This document shows positions 1 through 5,485 of a stretch of 7,376 nucleotides of DNA, piece by piece. The stretch is from positions 1 through 7,376 of the forward strand of contig JAGROF010000151.1 of NCBI GenBank assembly GCA_020440405.1. The letters are read 5' to 3'. The notes beneath the pieces are model-generated. The model had not been told where the DNA came from and did no database searches. It was given only the letters and a program-made list of their open reading frames with translations. The stretch's first letter is position 1; each line of letters opens with the position of its first letter. Position numbers and translations under genes: made by a program. The stretch comes from Chlamydiia bacterium (GTDB taxonomy: Bacteria > Chlamydiota > Chlamydiia > Chlamydiales > Simkaniaceae).

Positions 1-136
1 CTACAAGCTTTTTTAGGGGATCAGACCGCTAGGAAAAGGCAAATAGAATTTTGGAATTTGCCTCTCCTAGGTGACGAACCCACTTACATTAAGAAGGTTG
101 ACGACGCCCACCCTCCTTAGGAGCAGGACTCTTTTT
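1..136 (+). ncRNA. possible 3' end of a structured non-coding RNA (6S-like?), 5' part outside window
   Basis: No convincing protein gene lies in the first 151 bases. Positions 29-70 form a hairpin: CTAGG (29-33) pairs with CCTAG (66-70) and AGGCAAAT (37-44) pairs with ATTTGCCT (56-63). The two helices are separated by a small internal loop and capped by an 11-base loop. GGTGACGAACCC follows, and a weak hairpin with a T run ends near 136. A hairpin followed directly by a GUGAC/GUUAC-type stretch near the 3' end recalls 6S RNA as I remember it from Proteobacteria, but I cannot show the closing stem because its 5' half would lie upstream of the window. It could equally be the structured leader of the next gene or the terminator region of an upstream gene. 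The hairpin is seen; the RNA identity is a guess. Confidence 0.3.
111..136 (+). terminator. weak candidate intrinsic terminator
   Basis: CTCC (113-116) pairs with GGAG (120-123) across a 3-base loop. CC (111-112) can pair with GG (126-127) over a 2-base bulge. The stem is followed by ACTC and five T residues (132-136). The stem is short, so efficiency would be modest. If real, it ends whatever transcript enters from the left, just before the DCC-family gene. Confidence 0.25.
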
Positions 137-151
137 ACTTATAGGGGAGAC

Positions 152-547
152 ATGAGAGTATTTTATGATGGCACGTGTGGCGTGTGCCACTTTTGTGTGC
201 GGTTTGCCTTAAAGCGCAAAGGGAAGACATTCCCAGTGATCTTTTCTCCTCTTCATGGGAAAGTGTTTCAGAAAACGCAGGCTGCTCAGGGATGGGGAAC
301 TCCACCTGATAGCCTTTTGCTTTTTGATGCATCCTCAGGAAAACTCTTTGTCAAGTCTCAAGCGGTTTTGCAGCTAATGATGCAGCTGCGCTCTCCTTGG
401 AAAGGAATCGCGCGGTTTTTGCAAAAGTGGCCTTCTACTCTTTTAGACTACATTTATGATGGTGTGGCTAGGATGCGGCGCCTATTTAAAAAGCCTAAGG
501 GCTGCCTGGTGATTCAAAAAGAGTGGCAACGCTATTTTGAAGAGTGA
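152..547 (+). CDS. DCC-family (DUF393) thiol-disulfide oxidoreductase-like protein
   Basis: This is a 131-residue cytoplasmic protein of the DCC family, whose members are small predicted thiol-disulfide oxidoreductases with no firmly established substrate. The family signature opens the protein: Y5-D6-G7-T8-C9-G10-V11-C12, giving a D-x-x-C-x-x-C active site. C15 then makes a second, overlapping CxxC (C12-H-F-C15). The C-terminal part has the usual tyrosine and arginine-rich region followed by a late cysteine (around 124). Length is normal for the family. I chose ATG 152 because the family starts a few residues before YDG. A purine-rich AGGGGAG (143-149) precedes it, although the spacing is short. 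The frame also opens at GTG 71, but the extra 27 residues have no family counterpart and would run through the hairpin-rich leader. The gene appears monocistronic: a 170-base gap separates it from murJ. Confidence 0.88.
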   Translation: MRVFYDGTCGVCHFCVRFALKRKGKTFPVIFSPLHGKVFQKTQAAQGWGTPPDSLLLFDASSGKLFVKSQAVLQLMMQLRSPWKGIARFLQKWPSTLLDYIYDGVARMRRLFKKPKGCLVIQKEWQRYFEE

Positions 548-554
548 GTCTTAA

Positions 555-625
555 TTGAGGTTTTGATATAAATAGGACATGAACCTATTCCGATATGATA
601 AACCCCAATCTTATAGGCCTTTTTT
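555..625 (+). other. nested inverted repeats between the DCC gene and murJ
   Basis: TTGAGGTTT (555-563) pairs with AAACCCCAA (600-608) with one mismatch. It encloses a perfect 6-base stem, AATAGG (571-576) with CCTATT (584-589), over a 7-base loop. A run of six T residues (620-625) follows 11 bases after the outer arm. The structure starts 8 bases after the DCC stop codon, so it may end or stabilise that transcript. The T run is too far from the stem for a textbook intrinsic terminator. I see no small gene in the 548-717 gap. Confidence 0.25.
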
Positions 626-666
626 CCCTACTTTATCAAGTATGGTGCGCAAAGAGAGCTCAGATA

Positions 667-696
667 CTGAAAAAAAATGCTCCAAAATCTTAGAAT
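667..696 (+). promoter_or_regulatory. possible murJ promoter
   Basis: CTGAAA (667-672) and TAGAAT (691-696) match the vegetative -35 and -10 consensus at 4 and 5 of 6 positions, separated by 18 bases. Transcription would start near 703, giving a leader of about 15 bases that carries the purine-rich ribosome site AGAGGGA (704-710), 7 bases before the murJ ATG. The -35 match is modest and the region is A+T-rich, so a chance match is possible. Confidence 0.3.
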
Positions 697-717
697 TTCT
701 AGTAGAGGGATAGGTCC

Positions 718-2214
718 ATGCAACTTGGAAAATATTTTGGATCGGGACTGAAGCGGTTTTTTTCAGGGATGATGTTGAGCCGTGTGAGTGGGTTGGGGCG
801 AGACCTGGTAATGGCGTATGCTTTTGGAGATCACGCGGCGGTCGGGGCGTTTATTGTAGCCTTTCGTTTTGCGAATGTCTTAAGGCGGTTTTTTGGGGAG
901 GGGCCTCTGCAGTCGGCATTTATTCCTCAGTTTGAAGGGATCCGTCAGGAAAATCGGGAAGAGGCGACTGTTTTTTTTCAAAAGCTAAGTGTTTTAATTG
1001 GGGGATTGGTTTTAGCGATTATCCTTGGAGTGGAAGGGGGGTTATGGGTATGGGGACATTCAGAAATTTTGCATCTAACGGGATGGATGCTTCCGAGCCT
1101 TTTATTTATCTCTTTGTATGGGCTGAACGTTTCATTTTTGCAATGTCATAACCGCTTTTTTGTCTCGAGTATGGCGCCTTTTTTATGTAATGTCATGTGG
1201 ATGGCAGGGGCGCTTAGTTTGCGTCATGCAGAAATCCATGAGGCAATGGCCGGGTTGGCTAAGTGGGTGTTAGGAGGGTTTGTGATTCAGTGGGTAGCCA
1301 CGGCCTGGCAGCTGCGGGGAGACTTAACGTGGAAAGGGTGGTTTCAAGGTTCGCTACTTCATCGAGGGGTGAAAGAATTAGCCAAAGCATTTAGTTTGGG
1401 AGCGCTTGGAGTTGGGGCAGTGCAAATCAATGCCTTTTTCGATGCGATTTTTGCGCGGGTTGCCCATCCTTCGGGACCGGTATATCTCTGGTATGCCAAC
1501 CGGTTTCAGCAGCTTGCTTTGGCGATTTTTGGGATTGCGGCGGTCAATACATTGGTTCCAGTTCTCTCGCGAGCTATTAAGGGAGGGGAACATGAAAAGG
1601 GACGGGAGATTTTTTCATTTGGATGCCGTCGGGTTCTCATGCTGATGATTCCAATGACATTTGCGATTTGTGTTTTAGGGCTATCTGCGATTGATTTGGT
1701 GTTTGGGCATGGAAGTTTTTCGGCGCATGCGACGGAGCAGACGGCCTGGTGTCTTTCAGCGTATGCCTTAGGGCTCGTTCCCTCCACCCTTGTGATGTAC
1801 TACGCTGCGGTATTTTACGCGCAAGGGAATTTCCGAACAGCCACACTGTTTTCTTTGCTGACAGTGGGGGTGAATTTGGGGCTGAACTCCTTATTCATTT
1901 TTGCTTGGGGATGGGGGCCCATTTCCACGGCACTTGCGACAAGTATTGGAGCTTGGTGCAACTTTTTAGGGCTCCGCAGCAGGCTCAAAGGGTGGAAGAT
2001 GGGGATGACGTTTCGGGAGCTTGGAGGAGTCGTTTTGGGAAGTGGGATCGCCAGTGGAGCCGCTTTTACTCTTCAAGGGCATTTGGGCCATAAAATCTTG
2101 GAGTTTGGGGTGCCAGGAGCTGTTTTTGTAGCGGTGATTCTCCTTCTATTCGGGAAGCGCCTCTTTGATGATCGCGCCGCCGAGACAAACCGTGTGGTCG
2201 TAGAAGACCACTGA
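718..2214 (+). CDS. murJ: MurJ (MviN) lipid II flippase, chlamydial type
   Basis: This 498-residue inner-membrane protein belongs to the MurJ branch of the MOP exporter superfamily, which flips lipid II from the cytoplasmic to the periplasmic face for peptidoglycan assembly. The N-terminal signature is clear: S21-R22-V-S-G-L-G-R28-D29, then F49-R-F-A-N-V-L-R56-R57-F-F-G-E61-G, ending AFIP (67-70). R22, R28 and R56/R57 correspond to arginines important in E. coli MurJ, and R262 (ANRFQQ) to the functional arginine of helix 8. A second-half FGHGSF (329-334) and YAQGNFRT (367-374) are also typical. Hydrophobic segments fit about 14 helices, and the length is normal. ATG 718 has a good ribosome site (AGAGGGA, 704-710). 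The last 22 residues after the final helix region (from L477) form a charged tail. Its DNA is the antisense of the conserved mnmA 3' end, so the tail is probably not functionally conserved. Chlamydiae keep MurJ although they build little peptidoglycan. Confidence 0.95.
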   Translation: MQLGKYFGSGLKRFFSGMMLSRVSGLGRDLVMAYAFGDHAAVGAFIVAFRFANVLRRFFGEGPLQSAFIPQFEGIRQENREEATVFFQKLSVLIGGLVLAIILGVEGGLWVWGHSEILHLTGWMLPSLLFISLYGLNVSFLQCHNRFFVSSMAPFLCNVMWMAGALSLRHAEIHEAMAGLAKWVLGGFVIQWVATAWQLRGDLTWKGWFQGSLLHRGVKELAKAFSLGALGVGAVQINAFFDAIFARVAHPSGPVYLWYANRFQQLALAIFGIAAVNTLVPVLSRAIKGGEHEKGREIFSFGCRRVLMLMIPMTFAICVLGLSAIDLVFGHGSFSAHATEQTAWCLSAYALGLVPSTLVMYYAAVFYAQGNFRTATLFSLLTVGVNLGLNSLFIFAWGWGPISTALATSIGAWCNFLGLRSRLKGWKMGMTFRELGGVVLGSGIASGAAFTLQGHLGHKILEFGVPGAVFVAVILLLFGKRLFDDRAAETNRVVVEDH

Positions 2215-3195
2215 TTGGCGTGGAGTGATGGCCCGCTGTGGAGTCTCAAACATAACGTGAAGGGTCCCTCCTTGCTCTGTCACAGTGCACGGCTGTTCCT
2301 CCTGTCGATAACGGATTTTTGCTCTGCACTTCAAGGGGAAGGAGGGAGCCTCTCCGACCCATGAGATGTCGGTAGCTGTGAGCGCTGGAGCAAATAAAGC
2401 AGGGTGATTCTCTCCTTGAGCAATGATCAGTTTGCGCGATTCCTTTTGCTTGTCGACGACAAACCATGCCTCTCCAGGGCCGCCGATCCCCATTCCTTTC
2501 CGTTGCCCAATAGTGTAATAGTAGATTCCATCGTGAGTTCCCATCTTTTTTCCGTCGATCGTTTCAATGACCCCTGGTTCGTGAGGGAGATAGTGCTCTA
2601 GGAATGTTTTGAAGTTCCGCTTTCCAATAAAGCAGATGCCTGTACTGTCTTTTTTATTAAACACAGGAAGCTGAGCTTCTTTAGCTAAATGTCTAACGGC
2701 AGCTTTTTCTAAATGACCAATAGGAAAACAGACCGACTCCAGAATCGATTGTTTGAGGGTATAGAGAAAGTAGCTTTGATCTTTTTCTGGATCATTTCCC
2801 TTTAAAAGAGCTCCTTTTTCTGTTTGGCAATAGTGTCCTGTTGCCAAGACATCAGCCCCTAGAGCTTTGGCTCTTTCAAAAAGGACTTTGAATTTGATCT
2901 CTCGATTGCATAGGATATCAGGATTGGGGGTATACCCTGACTCAATTTCTTTTAGGAAATGAGAAAACACATGGTCCCAATACTCCTGAGCAAAGTTGAC
3001 AGGGTAGAAGGGGATATCGAGAAGGTCGCAAACAGCCCGTGCATCTTCAGCATCTTGCTCTGCAATGCAATGACCGTCTTGCTCCTCTTCCCAATTTTTC
3101 ATGAAGAGACCAAAGAGGTCATGCCCCTCCTGTTTCAGGAGGTAAAGAGAGGTGGCGGAGTCGACTCCACCTGAAAGAGCTACAGCAATTTTCAT
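2146..3195 (-). CDS. mnmA: MnmA, tRNA-specific 2-thiouridylase
   Basis: The 349-residue protein is the cytoplasmic ATP-dependent enzyme that thiolates U34 of Glu, Gln and Lys tRNAs, activating the uridine by adenylation and accepting persulfide sulfur. All diagnostic sites are visible: PP-loop S8-G-G-V-D-S13, MKNWEEE (32-38), PNPDILCNRE (90-99) with catalytic Cys96, DQSYFLY (139-145), STGICFIG (184-191) with the second catalytic Cys188, and TIGQRKG (228-234). The C-terminal VVFYD...CLGG (329-340) matches the family end, so the protein is complete. I prefer the start at 3195 (MKIAVALSGG), which is the usual family start. A further in-frame ATG at 3222 would add nine residues (MMKRCKIDG), but it lies inside the likely promoter and has no ribosome site. 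The gene is convergent and overlapping with murJ, and divergent from the MFS gene at 3249. Partner sulfur-relay genes are not in the window. Confidence 0.96.
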   Translation of the reverse strand: MKIAVALSGGVDSATSLYLLKQEGHDLFGLFMKNWEEEQDGHCIAEQDAEDARAVCDLLDIPFYPVNFAQEYWDHVFSHFLKEIESGYTPNPDILCNREIKFKVLFERAKALGADVLATGHYCQTEKGALLKGNDPEKDQSYFLYTLKQSILESVCFPIGHLEKAAVRHLAKEAQLPVFNKKDSTGICFIGKRNFKTFLEHYLPHEPGVIETIDGKKMGTHDGIYYYTIGQRKGMGIGGPGEAWFVVDKQKESRKLIIAQGENHPALFAPALTATDISWVGEAPSFPLKCRAKIRYRQEEQPCTVTEQGGTLHVMFETPQRAITPRQSVVFYDHTVCLGGAIIKEALPE

Positions 3196-3202
3196 CCCAT
3201 CT

Positions 3203-3230
3203 ATTTTACACCTTTTCATCATATGTGCAA
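3203..3230 (-). promoter_or_regulatory. mnmA promoter, giving a nearly leaderless mRNA
   Basis: Read on the minus strand, TTGCAC (3230-3225) and TAAAAT (3208-3203) match the vegetative promoter consensus at 4 and 5 of 6 positions with a 16-base spacer. Transcription would start about 7 bases beyond the -10, near 3196, almost exactly at the preferred mnmA ATG (3195-3193). This supports the 3195 start over 3222 and implies a very short or absent leader. The -35 box overlaps the upstream edge of the divergent MFS gene region. Confidence 0.45.
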
Positions 3231-3248
3231 AGCTGTATAGGAATAATT

Positions 3249-4505
3249 ATGAATAAAGACCAACGGGTTCTTGGAATTTTTATTTACACCTTGGTGTCTC
3301 TCTTTCTTCTTTTTGAGATGGCGCTGCAAGTGTCTCCAAGCGTCATGACGCAATCTCTGATGTATGACTTCACAATTGGAGCTGCCACTCTAGGGGTGGT
3401 GGTTTCATTTTATTATTATAGTTATACCCTTATGCAAATCCCTGTGGGGCTCCTGTATGATCGTTTTAGTGCGCGGTGGCTCATAACGATAGCTGTTTTC
3501 ATTTGCTCAGCGGGGGCTTTTTTCTTTGCCTTCACCCATCACTTAGTTTGGGCTGCTTGGGGACGGTTTTTAATGGGGATTGGTTCAGCTTTTGCATTTG
3601 TGGGGGTTTTAATCGTTGCAGCACGCTGGTTTCCTCCTAGGCACTTTGCCTTTTTAGTCGGAATTGCTCAGTTTCTAGCGGCGATTGGAGCCTTGTGTGG
3701 AGAGCTGCCGATTGCTTGGCTATTAGATCGGGTTATTTGGCGTGTGGTCATGGTTCTCTTTGGGCTCATTGGGCTCTTGTTAACGGTTCTTTGTTTCATG
3801 ATTGTGCGAGATAATCCCTACGATGAGCGTCACATTCCCAAACGGCATGATCTTTTCAGGGAGCTTAGGGAAATCGTTCGCTCCTCGCAAACATGGTGGA
3901 TTGCTGTTTATGCGTTTTGTGGGTGGGGGCCGATGGCCGTTTTTGCTGCGCTGTGGGGAGTGCCCTATCTGCGGGTCCGTTTTGATGTTCCGACAACCTC
4001 TGCGGCTCTGGCGATGGCTTTAGTTTGGATTGGAGTGGGAGGAATGAGCCCTCTTTTAGGATGGTTTTCTGATAAGTTGGGGCGGCGGTGCCTTCTCTTG
4101 CGATTGACCTCTTTCATTGGCCTTCTTTGCTCGCTCACCCTCTTTTACCTGCCAGGAATCACATTCGTAATGGCTTTTCCCCTCCTACTAGGAATTGGAA
4201 TTGCTTCTTCTGGTCAAATTCTATCTTTTGCACTGGTTAAGGATAATAACCGACCTACTGTGACAGGAACCGCTATTGGATTAAACAATATGGCTGTTGT
4301 TGCAGGGGGAGCGCTCTTTCAACCTTTAGTGGGGTTTTTGCTCCATATTTTTTGGTCGGGAAGCTCTGATTTTTATGGAGTGCCGATCTACACAGTGGGT
4401 AATTACCATATTGGTCTGACTGTGGTTCCTGCTTGCTTCTTCATTGGCCTGATTGTAAGTTCTTTTTTTATTAAAGAAACATACTGTCGCTCGAAATACA
4501 CTTAG
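3249..4505 (+). CDS. MFS permease 1 (Pht-like family)
   Basis: The 418-residue inner-membrane protein has about 12 hydrophobic helices in two halves and a central polar loop near 186-215 (DNPYDERHIPKRHD region). Major-facilitator motif A is present in both halves: G67-LLY-D71-R72-FSAR-W after helix 2 and G271-WFS-D275-KLGRR after helix 8. Motif B is seen at G105-R106-FLMGIG. The fold and length suggest proton-linked solute transport. The style (VSPSVM, MQIP, ALWGVPY, QPLVGFLL) recalls the Legionella/Coxiella Pht-type nutrient permeases, so uptake of an amino acid or nucleoside from the host cell is plausible, but the substrate cannot be read from sequence. ATG 3249 has AGGA (3239-3242) at good spacing. 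A GTG at 3225 is in frame but lies upstream of that site. The protein is clearly related to the second permease at 5426-6727. Confidence 0.9.
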   Translation: MNKDQRVLGIFIYTLVSLFLLFEMALQVSPSVMTQSLMYDFTIGAATLGVVVSFYYYSYTLMQIPVGLLYDRFSARWLITIAVFICSAGAFFFAFTHHLVWAAWGRFLMGIGSAFAFVGVLIVAARWFPPRHFAFLVGIAQFLAAIGALCGELPIAWLLDRVIWRVVMVLFGLIGLLLTVLCFMIVRDNPYDERHIPKRHDLFRELREIVRSSQTWWIAVYAFCGWGPMAVFAALWGVPYLRVRFDVPTTSAALAMALVWIGVGGMSPLLGWFSDKLGRRCLLLRLTSFIGLLCSLTLFYLPGITFVMAFPLLLGIGIASSGQILSFALVKDNNRPTVTGTAIGLNNMAVVAGGALFQPLVGFLLHIFWSGSSDFYGVPIYTVGNYHIGLTVVPACFFIGLIVSSFFIKETYCRSKYT

Positions 4506-4528
4506 AGGGTGTATGTGAATTGAGAGAT

Positions 4529-4578
4529 CACAGAGAAAAAGTAAAAAACATCTCTGTGCCCTCTGTGCTCTCGGTGGC
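4529..4578. repeat. CTCTGTG-type dispersed repeat with inverted arm
   Basis: CACAGAGA (4529-4536) is the exact inverse of TCTCTGTG (4551-4558), separated by a 14-base A-rich loop. The right arm continues in a 9-base period: CTCTGTG at 4552, CTCTGTG at 4561 and CTCGGTG at 4570, followed by GC. Degenerate traces of the period continue on the left arm (GAGAGATCA at 4522-4530). From memory, tandem CTCTGTG/CACAGAG units like this recur in intergenic regions of many unrelated bacterial genomes. Here it lies 23 bases after the MFS stop codon, with no strong T run, so it may act as a transcript-end structure. Confidence 0.6.
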
Positions 4579-4618
4579 TCAAAAGTATTTAATTTTGTTG
4601 CCTTTTTTGGTATCATCT

Positions 4619-4660
4619 ATGAACCTATCCAGTAAATCCTTTAATACTGGATAGATTCAT
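4619..4660. promoter_or_regulatory. 42-base near-perfect palindrome before the exported protein gene
   Basis: ATGAA (4619-4623) and CTATCCAGTA (4625-4634) are inverted exactly as TACTGGATAG (4645-4654) and TTCAT (4656-4660). There is one mismatch (4624/4655) and a 10-base centre. The right arm ends 3 bases before the ATG at 4664, covering the place where a ribosome site should be. No T run follows, so it is not a standard terminator. It could be a repressor operator or an mRNA hairpin limiting translation. A weak promoter (TTGTTG 4595-4600, 17 bases, TATGAA 4618-4623) would put the left arm at the -10 box. Confidence 0.5.
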
Positions 4661-4663
4661 GCC

Positions 4664-5485
4664 ATGAAAAAGCTTTTACTTTTTTTGCTTCCTTGGGCTT
4701 TGTGGGCCGATTACCTGTTTGTCTTCTATGATGTAGGGGAGACCGTGGCGCTGATGCCTGTGGTCGAAGCGCTGCGAGAGAGAGGGGAAGAGGTGAGGGT
4801 GATCGCTCTGGAGCGGGGAGACCGGTATGCTTCGGTGGAAGTCTGCGAAAAGGCGCCCGATGTGCTGGTTGTGGGAGATGCTTCGCGGGCGCAGCTGCAG
4901 TATGTGCAAGCGTTTCGGGGGAGTTCAAAAACCGTTTGTTACTATGACAATGCATTAGAAATCGATCGGATTCCTTATGCTGATTTGATCCGGGAATTTG
5001 AGCAAGCTGTCGATTGGTTTTTGGTTCCGAGCCAAAAAGCTGCAGCCTCAAGCGTTGTCGATGCCATTGTAGTGGGAAATCCCGACATGGACTGCTTTGA
5101 GGAAGGGGTTGGGGCGTATGAAGAGATTCCAGGGCGTGTGGTGTATTTTGGGGGGTATGATGACGATTATGAAGAGGCGTTTCAAGCCGCTTTGATGCAT
5201 TTTCCAGAGGCAATTGTGTATCCTCATCCGAGAACTGAGGGGCGTTTGGAGCGGAGCTATGGGGCCCAGATTGGGGAGGCTTCTTCGCTTCAAGCAATTG
5301 GGGAGGCAGAAACGGTAGTGATCCATCGCTCATCGATTGGAGTGAAGGCAGCGCTAGCGGGGAAAAATGTATGGATTGTCGAGGCAGATGGGGCGGTCAA
5401 GCTTCTAAAGCTAACGCGGGAAACCTTAGGAATTCCTCGGGATGCGACAGGGTTGATCTGTCGGCTCCTTCACGAAGAAAGCTAA
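4664..5485 (+). CDS. exported protein of unknown function, GT-B-like features
   Basis: I do not recognise this 273-residue protein. It opens with a short signal peptide: MKK, then LLLFLLPWALWA, with probable cleavage after A15. The mature part alternates short strands and helices. DYLFVFYDVGETVALMPVVE (16-35) resembles the first Rossmann strand-loop-helix of GT-B glycosyltransferases and epimerases. VVGNPDMDCF (136-145), YPHPRTEG (186-193) and HRSSIGVKAALAGKNVWIV (221-239) resemble their interdomain and donor-site segments. At 273 residues it is shorter than a usual two-domain GT-B enzyme, and an export signal would be odd for a nucleotide-sugar enzyme, so this fold call is inference only. 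The ribosome site is weak (GGATAG, 4649-4654) and sits inside the palindrome arm. The 3' end overlaps the convergent MFS gene by 60 bases. No close partner gene indicates its pathway. Confidence 0.75.
   Translation: MKKLLLFLLPWALWADYLFVFYDVGETVALMPVVEALRERGEEVRVIALERGDRYASVEVCEKAPDVLVVGDASRAQLQYVQAFRGSSKTVCYYDNALEIDRIPYADLIREFEQAVDWFLVPSQKAAASSVVDAIVVGNPDMDCFEEGVGAYEEIPGRVVYFGGYDDDYEEAFQAALMHFPEAIVYPHPRTEGRLERSYGAQIGEASSLQAIGEAETVVIHRSSIGVKAALAGKNVWIVEADGAVKLLKLTRETLGIPRDATGLICRLLHEES

Noticed and set aside
71..151. GTG start at 71 giving a 27-residue N-terminal extension of the DCC protein
   Set aside because: The family begins a few residues before the YDGxCxxC motif. The extension is Thr/Arg/Leu-rich without family resemblance, overlaps the hairpin and terminator-like region and has no ribosome site.
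1749..2093. 114-residue plus-strand frame inside murJ
   Set aside because: It lies wholly inside the well-conserved murJ coding region in another frame, with no ribosome site and no recognisable motif.
3225..3248. GTG start at 3225 for the first MFS permease
   Set aside because: ATG 3249 has AGGA at proper spacing, and the paralogue and topology do not need the extra eight residues, which overlap the mnmA promoter.
4326..4616. 96-residue minus-strand reading frame containing a PPRAQRAQR segment
   Set aside because: It is a translation of the 9-base CTCTGTG repeat plus the antisense of the permease 3' end; the repeat period being a multiple of three keeps a frame open.
579..4628. Shared ATGAACCTAT at 579-588 and 4619-4628, each upstream of a plus-strand gene
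   Set aside because: Many shared 10-mers are expected by chance in a window of this size, and the flanking sequence differs.
4641..5333. 230-residue minus-strand reading frame opposite the exported protein
   Set aside because: Composition is dominated by His, Pro, Gln and Ser with no fold-like pattern. The plus-strand frame has a signal peptide and ordered strand-helix alternation, so this is its shadow.
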